In this document: positions 19,885-28,348 of the stretch, one piece after another | Layout of the letters: the number at the start of each line of letters is the position of its first letter | Numbering within the stretch: position 1 is the first letter of the stretch | Source: Betaproteobacteria bacterium | Lineage (GTDB): Bacteria; Pseudomonadota; Gammaproteobacteria; Burkholderiales; SG8-41 | Length of the DNA: 50,274 bases | Direction of reading: 5' to 3' | NCBI GenBank assembly: GCA_028292435.1 | Contig: JAQGMI010000137.1 | Location: 1-50,274 of the forward strand | The notes under the pieces: model-generated | What the model saw: only the letters and a program-made list of their open reading frames with translations | What the model was told of the DNA's origin: nothing | Databases searched by the model: none | Position numbers and translations under genes: made by a program

Positions 19885-20694
19885 GTGGCATTCGCTGACG
19901 CCAAATCACTGCCGCGGATAACCCCGCGCCGCATCCGCACGGATCTGCTCATGCAGCGGCTGGCGCTGGTCGGTGGACTCCTCGCGATCTGGTGGCTGCT
20001 GTCATTGCGTATTCCGCATTACATATTGCCCGGACCGCCGCGTGTCTACGACGCGTTCAAGCTGATCGTCGGCAACGGCGATTTGTGGCGCAACCTCGGC
20101 ACCACGCTCGAGCGCGTCGGCATCGGCTTCGTGCTCGCCACGATTATCGCCGTGCCGCTCGGCATCATGTTCGGCGCGATCCGCAAGCTCGGTGAGTTTT
20201 TTGAGCCCGTCCTGCCGGTACTCAACACGGTGTCGTCAGCGATCTGGGCGATATTCGCGATCATCTGGTTCGGCGTTTCAGAAAGCACGATCATATTCGT
20301 CGTGTTCATGACGGCCATGCCATTAGTCATCACCAATGTATGGCAGGGCACGCGCAGCGTCAGCGCGGATTTCATCGAGCTCGCTCAAATCCTGCGCATG
20401 CCCGCATGGAAGGTCATGACGAAGATCTACCTGCCAACGATCATGCCGTACTTCTTTTCAGGCGCGAGACTCGCATTCGGCTTCGGCTGGCGCGTGAGCC
20501 TCGTCGCCGAAACGCTCGGCGCATCGAGCGGCGTTGGCTATCGCCTGCGCCAGGCTGCCGATCTCGTCCAGACCGACCAGGTATTTGCCTGGACGATCAC
20601 GATGATCGCCATGATGGCAGCGCTCGAAATGGGCGTGTTAAAACCGCTTGAAAACCATATCTTCCGCTGGCGCCGCGAAGCGGAGGCGCAGTGA
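19885..20694 (+). CDS. ABC importer permease, SsuC/TauC type
   Basis: Inner-membrane permease (269 residues) of the nitrate/sulfonate/taurine importer family, with about six membrane helices. The EAA loop that contacts the ATPase is recognisable in SADFIELAQILRMPAWKVM. The start is GTG at 19885, 11 bases after the thioesterase stop. Its ATPase (22339) and binding protein (23212) follow downstream, but a UbiD-family gene is inserted between permease and ATPase. The family imports small organic acids and sulfonates, so the substrate is likely the acid processed by the surrounding enzymes. Confidence 0.92.
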   Translation: MAFADAKSLPRITPRRIRTDLLMQRLALVGGLLAIWWLLSLRIPHYILPGPPRVYDAFKLIVGNGDLWRNLGTTLERVGIGFVLATIIAVPLGIMFGAIRKLGEFFEPVLPVLNTVSSAIWAIFAIIWFGVSESTIIFVVFMTAMPLVITNVWQGTRSVSADFIELAQILRMPAWKVMTKIYLPTIMPYFFSGARLAFGFGWRVSLVAETLGASSGVGYRLRQAADLVQTDQVFAWTITMIAMMAALEMGVLKPLENHIFRWRREAEAQ

Positions 20695-20731
20695 TGACGG
20701 CAGCATCAGTAAATCTTCGAACGGACAATCC

Positions 20732-22342
20732 ATGAAAGACGAAAAATTTCGCGGCTTCCTCGACCGCCTGCGCACCGAGCGCGAGCTTGTCGACATCAAG
20801 CAGCCGGTCGACATCCGCCACATCGCGACACTTGTCGATCAGTCGGAGCAGGCGCTGTTCTTCCACAAGGTGATTGGCTATGACATGCCCGTCGTGTCCG
20901 GCATCATCCGCACACAGAAGCGAGCCGTGCTCGGCATGGGCGTGACCAACTACGGCGACATCGAAGCGAAGCTCGAGCAAGGCATCACCAAACCGATTTC
21001 GCCGCGCTACGTTGAAACGGCGGCGCACAAGCAAGTGATCCAGCTTGGCGACGACGTCGATCTCTTCAAATTGCCGGTGCCGATGTCTTCGATCTATGAC
21101 GGCGGGCCGATGATTACCGCCGGCGTCGTCATCGCGAAAGATCCCGAGTTCGGCATTAACTCCGGCATGTATCGCTTCATGGTGCAAGAAAAGAACTTAA
21201 CCGGCATCGACATCGTCACGCCGAACAACATGCGGCTATTCGCCCAGCGCGCGTTCGAAGCGGGCCGGCCCTGCCCCATCTCGATTTCGATCGGCACGCA
21301 CCCGTACGAAATCATGGGTTCGGGTTTTCGCGCACCGCTTGGCGTCGATGAAATGGGCATCGCCGGCGGACTGCGCGGCGCGCCGGTCGAACTTGCGATG
21401 TGTGAAACCATTGATATGCCGTGCATCGCCGATGCCGAGATCGTGCTCGAGGCCGAGATTCTCCCGACCGGCTGGGTTTATCCCGAAGGCCGCTTCGGCG
21501 AATTCACGCGCCTGATGGGCGGACTGCACTGGAACCCGCTGGTGCGCGTCAAAGCAATCACAATGCGGCGCGACGCGATTTACTACGCGCTCCACATGCC
21601 GTGGGAAAACACCTGGCTCGCCGCGCCCACCCGCTACACCGCGATTCGCAGCGCCTTGCGCACCGCGGGCGTGCAAGTCAAAGCCATCAACGTGACGCTC
21701 GGCGGCTGCGCGTTCTGGCATGCAATCATTTCGATCAAAAAGCAGTCCGGCGAGGGCAAGAACGCGTTGCTCGCCGCCCTGTCCGTGATGGACCTGAAGC
21801 ACGTAGTCGTCGTCGATGACGATATCGACGTGTGGAACGCGATGGATGTCGAATGGGCTATCGCAACACGCGTGCAGGGCGACCGCGATGTGTTCGTGAT
21901 TCCCGGCGCGCGCGCCAAGCCGCTCGACCCGAGTCTTGCCGTGATGCCGCCGGGCGTGGTCCCGACCGGCGCCAAAGTCGGGATCGATGCCACCATCGGC
22001 GAAGGCATTCCGCGCGAACGTTTCGAGCGTATCGCGTATGCGTATGCAGACCGCGCAAAAATTGCCGATTACGTCGCGGGTAAATCCGATCCGATTCCGT
22101 CGACCGTCAACGCGGGCGCCGACAAGATTGACGCCGCCGCTCTCCAGATCGTTAAATTGATCGAGCACGAGCCGCTCTACTACCAGGACGTCGCGGCGAA
22201 GCTTGCCGATTTCGATTTCCAGACGGTCGCGCGCGCCCTCGGCAAACTGCACGCCGACGAAAAATTATGGCAGGATCCGCGCGGACGCTTGTGTTTGCGC
22301 GATTCTGCATTCGCCGCCAAGGCGCCCGGTAAACCGGCATGA
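20732..22342 (+). CDS. UbiD-family decarboxylase with C-terminal winged-helix-like tail
   Basis: Predicted prenyl-FMN-dependent (de)carboxylase acting on an aromatic or unsaturated acid. In the 536-residue product the metal/prFMN site motifs are visible: Asn143 with YR at 147-148, an AEIVLEAE acidic stretch near 235-242, and PEGRFGEF at 251-258. After the usual UbiD fold, residues about 465-525 form an extra helical segment resembling a winged helix (AAKLADFDFQTVARALGKL, then a WQDPRGR wing). The ATG at 20732 is favoured; an in-frame start at 20648 lies inside the permease gene. It overlaps the ATPase gene by four bases. No ubiX is in the window, so cofactor must come from elsewhere. Confidence 0.92.
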   Translation: MKDEKFRGFLDRLRTERELVDIKQPVDIRHIATLVDQSEQALFFHKVIGYDMPVVSGIIRTQKRAVLGMGVTNYGDIEAKLEQGITKPISPRYVETAAHKQVIQLGDDVDLFKLPVPMSSIYDGGPMITAGVVIAKDPEFGINSGMYRFMVQEKNLTGIDIVTPNNMRLFAQRAFEAGRPCPISISIGTHPYEIMGSGFRAPLGVDEMGIAGGLRGAPVELAMCETIDMPCIADAEIVLEAEILPTGWVYPEGRFGEFTRLMGGLHWNPLVRVKAITMRRDAIYYALHMPWENTWLAAPTRYTAIRSALRTAGVQVKAINVTLGGCAFWHAIISIKKQSGEGKNALLAALSVMDLKHVVVVDDDIDVWNAMDVEWAIATRVQGDRDVFVIPGARAKPLDPSLAVMPPGVVPTGAKVGIDATIGEGIPRERFERIAYAYADRAKIADYVAGKSDPIPSTVNAGADKIDAAALQIVKLIEHEPLYYQDVAAKLADFDFQTVARALGKLHADEKLWQDPRGRLCLRDSAFAAKAPGKPA

Positions 22343-23136
22343 ACGAAACAGTCGCAGCACCGCCGCCGCCGGCAACCGACGACTGTGCGCCCGGCGCAAT
22401 CGCACTGACGGCAATCAGCAAGTGGTTCGATACGACGGACGGTGAGCCGCTGACCGTACTGCAGAATATCGATCTTGCCGTCCCCGCCCACTCCATCTAT
22501 GCAATTCTCGGCGCCTCGGGCTGCGGCAAAAGCACGCTCCTCAACATCATCTCCGGCATCCTGACGCCGGACCGCGGCAACGTCTGCTTCGGCGGCGTGC
22601 GGGCGCGCGACTTCACCGGGTGGCGCAGCATCAGTTACATGTTTCAGGAAGACCGCTTGCTGCCATGGCGCACCGCGCGCGCCAATGTCGAATTCGCACT
22701 TGAAGCGGGCGACATGCCGGGCGGCGAACGCAAGACCCGCGCGCACGAAGCATTGGCCCTGGTCGGACTCGCGCAATTCGAAGATTCATTTCCACACCAA
22801 TTGTCAGGCGGCATGCGATCGCGCGTCGCACTCGCGCGCAGCCTGGTTACGGAACCCGCAATTCTGTTGATGGACGAGCCATTCTCGCGGCTCGACGCCC
22901 AGACGCGCGCGCAGATGCACGCCGAGCTGCTGCAAATCCACGAGATGAAGCACATGACCATCGTATTCGTCACGCATGACGTCGAAGAAGCCGTCGTGCT
23001 CGCCGACCAGGTCGTCGTACTGGCGCCGCGGCCGGGACGCGTGCGCGAAATTGTGCCGATCGCATGCCCGCGGCCGCGCGACCCGACCGACCTGCAATCG
23101 ATCCGCTACATTCAGCGTCTGCGCGCGCTGATTTGA
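22339..23136 (+). CDS. ABC importer ATPase, SsuB/TauB type
   Basis: ATP-binding subunit (265 residues) of the importer. Walker A is GASGCGKST, the signature LSGGMRSR, Walker B LLMDEPFSRLD, and the switch His is in FVTHDVEEA. All residues needed for hydrolysis are present. The ATGA overlap with the UbiD gene shows coupled translation and ties the decarboxylase to transport. The N-terminal 20 residues are a Pro/Ala-rich extension before the ATPase domain. A perfect palindrome TCACCGGTGA follows the stop (23138-23147), of unknown meaning. Confidence 0.95.
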   Translation: MNETVAAPPPPATDDCAPGAIALTAISKWFDTTDGEPLTVLQNIDLAVPAHSIYAILGASGCGKSTLLNIISGILTPDRGNVCFGGVRARDFTGWRSISYMFQEDRLLPWRTARANVEFALEAGDMPGGERKTRAHEALALVGLAQFEDSFPHQLSGGMRSRVALARSLVTEPAILLMDEPFSRLDAQTRAQMHAELLQIHEMKHMTIVFVTHDVEEAVVLADQVVVLAPRPGRVREIVPIACPRPRDPTDLQSIRYIQRLRALI

Positions 23137-23211
23137 GTCACCGGTGATGCGCGTTTATGGTAATTTGAAGACCGTCGTTTTCTCCGCTGCAATTCCGTTC
23201 AGGAGCACTTT

Positions 23212-24216
23212 ATGCGAAACACCCGCCTCTCCCGCCGTTTCTCACGATTCATAGCCGCTGTCGTTTGCGCCAGCTGCCTCGTCGGCTCCGGCGGCGCACT
23301 CGCGCAGAAACTACGCGTCGGCTATTGGACAAGCGGCGTGAGCCTCGGCTTCGGTTCGGTACTTGAGCAAGGCAAGTTTCTCGAAAAAGAAGGACTCGAC
23401 GTCGAGTTCATCAAGTTTGGCGACGTCAACGCGCCGACCAAGGCGATTGCTTCGAATGCGATCGACGTCGCAATCGGCGCCAGCGCCGCCGGCGCCTTGA
23501 ACATTGCCGCCGACGGAGTGCCGATTAAAATCATTCTCGGCACCCAGATCGCCGAAGCGCAGTTCGTGGTGCTCGCGGACTCTCCGCTCAAGTCGTTCGC
23601 CGACCTGAAAGGCAAAAAAATCGGCATGTCGCCGCCGGGCAGCGCAACGCATGCAATCGCCGCCGCATTGCTCGAAAACAACTATGGACTCAAGCCTAAC
23701 GACTACACGGTGGTGCCCGGCACCGAGCCGCGGCTCGCGCAATTCATCATCCAAAAAGAAATCGACGCCGCCGCAATTCGCTCAACCACGGTCGCGCAGA
23801 TGAACGAAGTCAAGCTGCGGAGCCTCGGTAATTTTATCGATGAATGGAAGAAATTGACCAAATCCAATGCGGTGCCATACATCGGCATCGGCATCGTGCA
23901 TAGCGACTACGCCGCCAAGTACCCGGACAACCTCGTCAAGTTTGTCGTCGGCATGCGCCGCGCGATGGAGTTCGGCAGCAAGAACAAGCCGCAGGTCGCT
24001 GAAGTGCTGCAGAAGGCCGCCAACATGCCGCCCGACGACGCGAAAGCGTACGCAAACCTGTGGGACAACATTTACCGTGTGTCTTTCGAGCCGCAGGACA
24101 TTGCGGCCATCAAGCGCATGAACGACATTTTCAAAGCCGGCGGCACCGCAAAAAAAGACGTTCCCGACAGTGCGTTTCTCGCCGATCCGTATAACAAGGC
24201 GAAGCAGGTCAAATAG
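23212..24216 (+). CDS. ABC importer substrate-binding protein, NMT1/THI5-like
   Basis: Periplasmic receptor of 334 residues for the importer. A signal peptide (basic start, hydrophobic core, cleavage after ALA near residue 31) precedes a two-lobed fold with LRVGYWTSGVSLG at the start and SFADLKGKKIGMSPPGS in the usual place for the nitrate/sulfonate/taurine family. AGGAG at 23201-23205 lies six bases before the ATG, a strong site, as expected for a highly made receptor. The 75-base gap from the ATPase gene is the largest inside the cluster. The ligand is unknown; clustering suggests an aromatic or unsaturated acid. Confidence 0.94.
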   Translation: MRNTRLSRRFSRFIAAVVCASCLVGSGGALAQKLRVGYWTSGVSLGFGSVLEQGKFLEKEGLDVEFIKFGDVNAPTKAIASNAIDVAIGASAAGALNIAADGVPIKIILGTQIAEAQFVVLADSPLKSFADLKGKKIGMSPPGSATHAIAAALLENNYGLKPNDYTVVPGTEPRLAQFIIQKEIDAAAIRSTTVAQMNEVKLRSLGNFIDEWKKLTKSNAVPYIGIGIVHSDYAAKYPDNLVKFVVGMRRAMEFGSKNKPQVAEVLQKAANMPPDDAKAYANLWDNIYRVSFEPQDIAAIKRMNDIFKAGGTAKKDVPDSAFLADPYNKAKQVK

Positions 24217-24223
24217 ACCCGTC

Positions 24224-25486
24224 ATGACACAGGCTGTCACTGCCCGCGCGGTACGCGAGCTTTTAACCTGGCCCGCGGAAGGCATCACGCGAGTGCCCAT
24301 GCAGGTATTTTCCGACCCGGAACTCTACGCGTGGGAACAGGACCTGATATTTCGCGGTCCGACCTGGAGTTTTCTGTGCCTTGATATCGAAATTCCCGCC
24401 GCCGGCGACTACGTGACGACGCGCGTCGGCGACACGCCGGTCATCGTGGTGAGGCGCGCCGACGGCGGCATCAATGCGCTCGTCAACCGCTGCGTGCACA
24501 AGGGATCGATCATTTGTCACCAGCCGAGCGGCAAGCGCACGCGCACGCATAACTTCGTCTGCCCGTACCACAACTGGATTTACGATTTCGACGGCAACTT
24601 GACGAGCATTGCATTCGAAAAAGGCATCCAGCAAAAAGGCGGCATGCCTGCCGACTTCGACAAAACCCAACATCGCCTCACGCGCCTGAACGTGGAAACA
24701 ATCAACGGGCTTGTGTTCGGCACGTTTTCGGACGCTACGCCGCCGCTGCGCGAATACCTCGGTCCCGTCATGGTCGAGCATATCGAGCGCACGCTGCACG
24801 GCAAATTGAAAATCCTCGGCCGCTACAGCCAGTTCATGCACAACAACTGGAAGCTGTATGTCGAGAACAGCCGCGACAATTATCATCCGAGCCTGCTGCA
24901 CGCCTTTTTTTCGACGTTCAAGCTGAACCGCCTGTCAGCGGAAGGCGGCACGCGCCAGGACGACAAAAGCTGGCATCACATCACGTTCACGAAACGTTAT
25001 ACGGACAAAGGCGATGCCGCATACGATTCCGGCATGATCCGCGCGCAGAAGACCGATTACGGCCTCAAAGATCCGTCGCTGATCGACCAGTGGATGGAAT
25101 ATCCGGACCAGATTACCAATTCGATTCAGAGCATTTTTCCGGGATTCGTGTTGCAGCAGATTTTGAATTCGCTCGGCACGCGCCAGGTCATTACACACGG
25201 GCCCGACAAATGCGAACTCGTGTGGACGTTAGTCGGCATCGAGACCGACACCGCCGAGCAGACGCAGGTGCGCGTCAAACAATCGAATCTCGTCGGCCCC
25301 GCGGGCCTGGTTTCGATGGAAGACGGCGCGATCGGCGGCTTCGTGCAAAAAGGCATCGCCGGCGATCTCGACAAGCATGCCATCATAGAAATGGGCGGCC
25401 GCGATGTGGGCGGCATGCCGACGCGTGCGACAGAGACGTCAGTGCGCGGCTTCTGGAAAGTCTATCGCGAGCTTTTGAATGTCTGA
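24224..25486 (+). CDS. Rieske-type ring-hydroxylating oxygenase, alpha subunit
   Basis: Large subunit (420 residues) of a two-subunit aromatic dioxygenase. The Rieske 2Fe-2S ligands are Cys90, His92, Cys113 and His116. The mononuclear iron site has Asp218 as the inter-domain bridge, with His221 and His226 (DNYHPSLLH). The spacing between the two Rieske ligand pairs is 20 residues, somewhat longer than the usual 15-17. The ATG at 24224, 8 bases after the binding-protein stop, is preferred to an upstream in-frame start inside that gene. The beta subunit overlaps by 8 bases. No ferredoxin or reductase is encoded in the window. Confidence 0.95.
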   Translation: MTQAVTARAVRELLTWPAEGITRVPMQVFSDPELYAWEQDLIFRGPTWSFLCLDIEIPAAGDYVTTRVGDTPVIVVRRADGGINALVNRCVHKGSIICHQPSGKRTRTHNFVCPYHNWIYDFDGNLTSIAFEKGIQQKGGMPADFDKTQHRLTRLNVETINGLVFGTFSDATPPLREYLGPVMVEHIERTLHGKLKILGRYSQFMHNNWKLYVENSRDNYHPSLLHAFFSTFKLNRLSAEGGTRQDDKSWHHITFTKRYTDKGDAAYDSGMIRAQKTDYGLKDPSLIDQWMEYPDQITNSIQSIFPGFVLQQILNSLGTRQVITHGPDKCELVWTLVGIETDTAEQTQVRVKQSNLVGPAGLVSMEDGAIGGFVQKGIAGDLDKHAIIEMGGRDVGGMPTRATETSVRGFWKVYRELLNV

Positions 25487-25985
25487 CGCGGTCGCCACCG
25501 CTGCCGACGTCGAAGTGTCTGCCGCTGCAAGCGCGGCTATCGCGCGCCTGATGACGCAATACGCGAATGCGATCGACAATGACGAACTCGAGCGTTGGCC
25601 GCACTTCTTCACGATCGACGCGCTCTATCAGATCGTGCCGCGCGCCGCCTATGACCAGGGCCACCCGGTCGGCATCTGGTATTGCGACAACCGCGACATG
25701 CTCGAAGACCGCGTCAGTTCGATTCGCGAAGTCAACGTATATGAGCCGCATGTTTACCGTCATGTCATCGGACCCACGGAAATTTTAGGCGTGACGTCCG
25801 GCGTATACCGCGCTCAGACCAGCTACATCGTCGTGCGCACCATGCACGACGGCGAGATGTGCGTGTTCAGCGCCGGCCGGTATGTCGACGACATCGTGCT
25901 CGATAAAAATAATGCTTTGCTCAAAAAACGCATCGTCGTCACCGATTCCTCGCGCTACGACACGCTCGTCGTCATTCCAATCTGA
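25479..25985 (+). CDS. Ring-hydroxylating oxygenase, beta subunit
   Basis: Small structural subunit (168 residues) with the NTF2-like/SnoaL fold typical of aromatic dioxygenase beta subunits. Visible landmarks are MTQYANAIDNDELERWPHFF near the start, EPHVYRHVIGPTEI in the middle and the C-terminal LLKKRIVVTDSSRYDTL. The family has no catalytic metal; it stabilises the alpha3-beta3 hexamer and can influence specificity. The gene overlaps the alpha gene by 8 bases, giving equal expression. Confidence 0.94.
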   Translation: MSDAVATAADVEVSAAASAAIARLMTQYANAIDNDELERWPHFFTIDALYQIVPRAAYDQGHPVGIWYCDNRDMLEDRVSSIREVNVYEPHVYRHVIGPTEILGVTSGVYRAQTSYIVVRTMHDGEMCVFSAGRYVDDIVLDKNNALLKKRIVVTDSSRYDTLVVIPI

Positions 25986-25991
25986 GTTCAT

Positions 25992-27002
25992 ATGCCAAAA
26001 ATACCTAAATCAGCAGCGAAAACCTTTCACCTTCATATTGAAAACAGCAGCAAGCGGCCCGCGTTATATCAGCTGCAAGCAATAACGATGGCCGCCGCAG
26101 TTAAGCGCCATCGCGAGTTATCCAAACGCCTGAAGGTCACCATCGGCTGGGACGGCGACATTCTTGAAGATACAATAAAAACCGCGGATTTCATGATCAA
26201 CTCGAACCCGCCACGCGAGCGGCTGCGCGAACGGGCACCGCACCTGAAGTGGATTCAGACGACAGGCGCTGGCATTGACGGTTTAATGCCGCTCGACTGG
26301 CTGCCGACAGATATCACGCTCACCAACAACAGCGGAGCACATGGTGATAAAGCCGAAGAATCGTGCGTCATGGCATTGCTCATGCTGCAATCCCGTCTGC
26401 CGGAAATCATAGCGAACCAGCAAACGAAGAAATGGGAGCAAATTTTCACCCGGCCAATTGCCGGCAAGACCGCCGTTATCGTCGGCTTCGGTGATCTAGG
26501 CAGTGCCGCCGGCCGCGCTGCGCATAAGCTGGGACTCAAAGTCATCGCAGTCACGCGCAGCGGCAAGGCGGCCCGGCCCGCCGATCTGGCGTGCAAAGCG
26601 ACCCGCATCGACAGCGTATTGCCCAAAGCCGACTTTGTCATTGTCACAACGCCGCTTACCGCGGACACCCGCAACCTGCTCAGCCGCGAGCGGCTCGATC
26701 TCATGAAGCCGACAGCGGGCTTGATCAACATTGGCCGCTCGCCGGTCGTCGACTACGTTGCGCTGTGCGAAAAGCTCGACAAAGGTGAACTCGCAGGCGC
26801 AGTCCTCGACGTGCACGGCCCCGAACCATTACCGCCGGATTCCCCGATGTGGACGACGCGCAATGTGATCGTGACACCGCATGTCTCGTGCGACGATCCA
26901 CGCTACATGGATTTCTTGTGCGACAGCTGGTTCGATAATTTCGCGCGCAAGCTGGCGGGCAAACCGCTGGCCAACCAGGTCGATCGCAAGCTTGGGTACT
27001 GA
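25992..27002 (+). CDS. D-2-hydroxyacid dehydrogenase family protein
   Basis: NAD(P)-dependent oxidoreductase of 336 residues. The nucleotide-binding GFGDLGSA lies near residue 165. The catalytic Arg is in NIGRSPVVD (the family usually has an RG here), the Glu in GPEPLP and the His in TPHVS. It starts 6 bases after the oxygenase beta subunit, clearly within the cluster. It could interconvert a 2-oxo and 2-hydroxy acid formed late in the pathway, but this is inference. The first 40 residues (Lys/Ser-rich, then a helix) are longer than in many relatives. Confidence 0.9.
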   Translation: MPKIPKSAAKTFHLHIENSSKRPALYQLQAITMAAAVKRHRELSKRLKVTIGWDGDILEDTIKTADFMINSNPPRERLRERAPHLKWIQTTGAGIDGLMPLDWLPTDITLTNNSGAHGDKAEESCVMALLMLQSRLPEIIANQQTKKWEQIFTRPIAGKTAVIVGFGDLGSAAGRAAHKLGLKVIAVTRSGKAARPADLACKATRIDSVLPKADFVIVTTPLTADTRNLLSRERLDLMKPTAGLINIGRSPVVDYVALCEKLDKGELAGAVLDVHGPEPLPPDSPMWTTRNVIVTPHVSCDDPRYMDFLCDSWFDNFARKLAGKPLANQVDRKLGY

Positions 27003-27015
27003 ACTCAACGCCAAT

Positions 27016-27405
27016 ATGCCCATCTTTCACATGATCGACGGCGCGCCGGACCCGGTAGCGCCTTTCAGCCACGCAGTCGAGACCGACGGTTGGGTGTTCG
27101 TGACCGGCCAGATGCCGTTCACCGGCATCGCGAACGACTCGCCGTATCCGGAAGGCATCGAAGCGCAGACGCGCCAGGTCATGGTAAATCTGCAGCGCGT
27201 GCTCGCAGGCTGCAAACTCGGCCTCGAGCACGTCGTGTCGGCGCGCATTTTCCTCACGCATTTCAAGGAAGACTACGAGCGCATGAACGAAACCTACGCC
27301 GGCTATTTCCCCGCGGGCAAACGCCCGGCCCGAACCTGCGTCGGCGTGACCGGCCTTGCGCGCGATGCACGCGTCGAAATCGACTTCATCGCGCGGCGTC
27401 CGTGA
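27016..27405 (+). CDS. RidA/YjgF/UK114 family protein
   Basis: A 129-residue member of the Rid family, which hydrolyses reactive enamines/imines or acts in catabolic ring-cleavage steps. The conserved Arg that binds the substrate carboxylate is present in PARTCVGVTGLARDARVEI. ATG at 27016 gives the canonical N terminus and lies 13 bases after the dehydrogenase stop. Its GTGA end overlaps the next gene by 4 bases. Rid-family genes inside catabolic operons often work on a 2-amino- or 2-oxo-acid intermediate; the exact step here is unknown. Confidence 0.9.
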   Translation: MPIFHMIDGAPDPVAPFSHAVETDGWVFVTGQMPFTGIANDSPYPEGIEAQTRQVMVNLQRVLAGCKLGLEHVVSARIFLTHFKEDYERMNETYAGYFPAGKRPARTCVGVTGLARDARVEIDFIARRP

Positions 27406-28343
27406 CGCCCGCCGCTTTTGAGAAACTCGTCGCCGCGCAGGCACCCAAGCCCGGCAAACTGAACCTCGATCACGTCGCGCATTTCGTGCCGCACATCGAC
27501 AACGCGGCGCCGGCGCTCGAGAAACTTGGCTTTACGCTGACGCCGTTTTCGGCGCAGGCGCATCGGCTCGAACCAGGCGGCCCTTTACTGCCGGCCGGCA
27601 CCGGCAACCGTTGCGTAATGTTCAAGCGCGGCTATATCGAATGTCTGACGCCCACTGGTGACACGCAGGTTGCGAACCAGCTGCGCGTCGCGATCCAGCG
27701 CTACACCGGCATTCACCTGATTGCGTTCGGCACCAGTGCGGCTGAGGAGGACCATACGCGTCTCTCTAATGAAGGTTTTTCGCCGCTCGATTGTGTTGCG
27801 CTCGAGCGTCGGCTGATGACGCAGCACGGCGAGGAGACCGCACGCTTTGCCGTCGTGCGCGTCAAGCCGGAAACCATGGCTGAAGGCCGCATTCAGTTTT
27901 GCCAGCACCAGACACCGCAATTCGTGTGGCAACCAGCCTGGGTGAAGCATGCTAACCGCGCGACCGCACTCACCGCGGTCATACTGTGCATGAACGACCC
28001 GGCAGAAGCCGCCGCGCGATATGCCCGTTTCACGGGACTTAAAGCAATCGGTGAGGGCGACCGCTGGCACATTGACACTGCGCGCGGCCGTATCCTGTTC
28101 AAGTCGCCGGCGGTGATCCGGCGTGTGTTCAACGTCGAACCGACGACGCTGCCGTGGATCGTCGGTTACGCGCTCGCGACCAATAATATGGAAGTGACAC
28201 GCAAGCTGATCGTCAACACCGGCTTTGCGCATGGCGCCCTTGGCACCGAGCGCTTCTATGTCGTACCTCCGGCGAGCGTCGGCGGCATCATCGTCTTCGA
28301 GCCGGCGAAAACGAGCGCGCTCGATTTTTCAATTCCAGCTTGA
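27402..28343 (+). CDS. VOC/glyoxalase-like protein
   Basis: A 313-residue protein with an N-terminal glyoxalase-like domain of the VOC superfamily. LDHVAHFVPHIDNAAPALEKLGF near residues 20-45 is the typical first strand and helix, with the metal-binding His. A second, weaker repeat begins near LTAVILCMNDP (about residue 187). This is the layout of two-repeat dioxygenases, isomerases and lyases. The start is GTG at 27402, whose GTGA overlaps the RidA stop. Because the cluster makes oxygenated aromatics, a ring-cleavage or isomerase role is possible, but the metal ligands cannot be settled by eye. Confidence 0.82.
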   Translation: MTPAAFEKLVAAQAPKPGKLNLDHVAHFVPHIDNAAPALEKLGFTLTPFSAQAHRLEPGGPLLPAGTGNRCVMFKRGYIECLTPTGDTQVANQLRVAIQRYTGIHLIAFGTSAAEEDHTRLSNEGFSPLDCVALERRLMTQHGEETARFAVVRVKPETMAEGRIQFCQHQTPQFVWQPAWVKHANRATALTAVILCMNDPAEAAARYARFTGLKAIGEGDRWHIDTARGRILFKSPAVIRRVFNVEPTTLPWIVGYALATNNMEVTRKLIVNTGFAHGALGTERFYVVPPASVGGIIVFEPAKTSALDFSIPA

Positions 28344-28348
28344 GCAAC

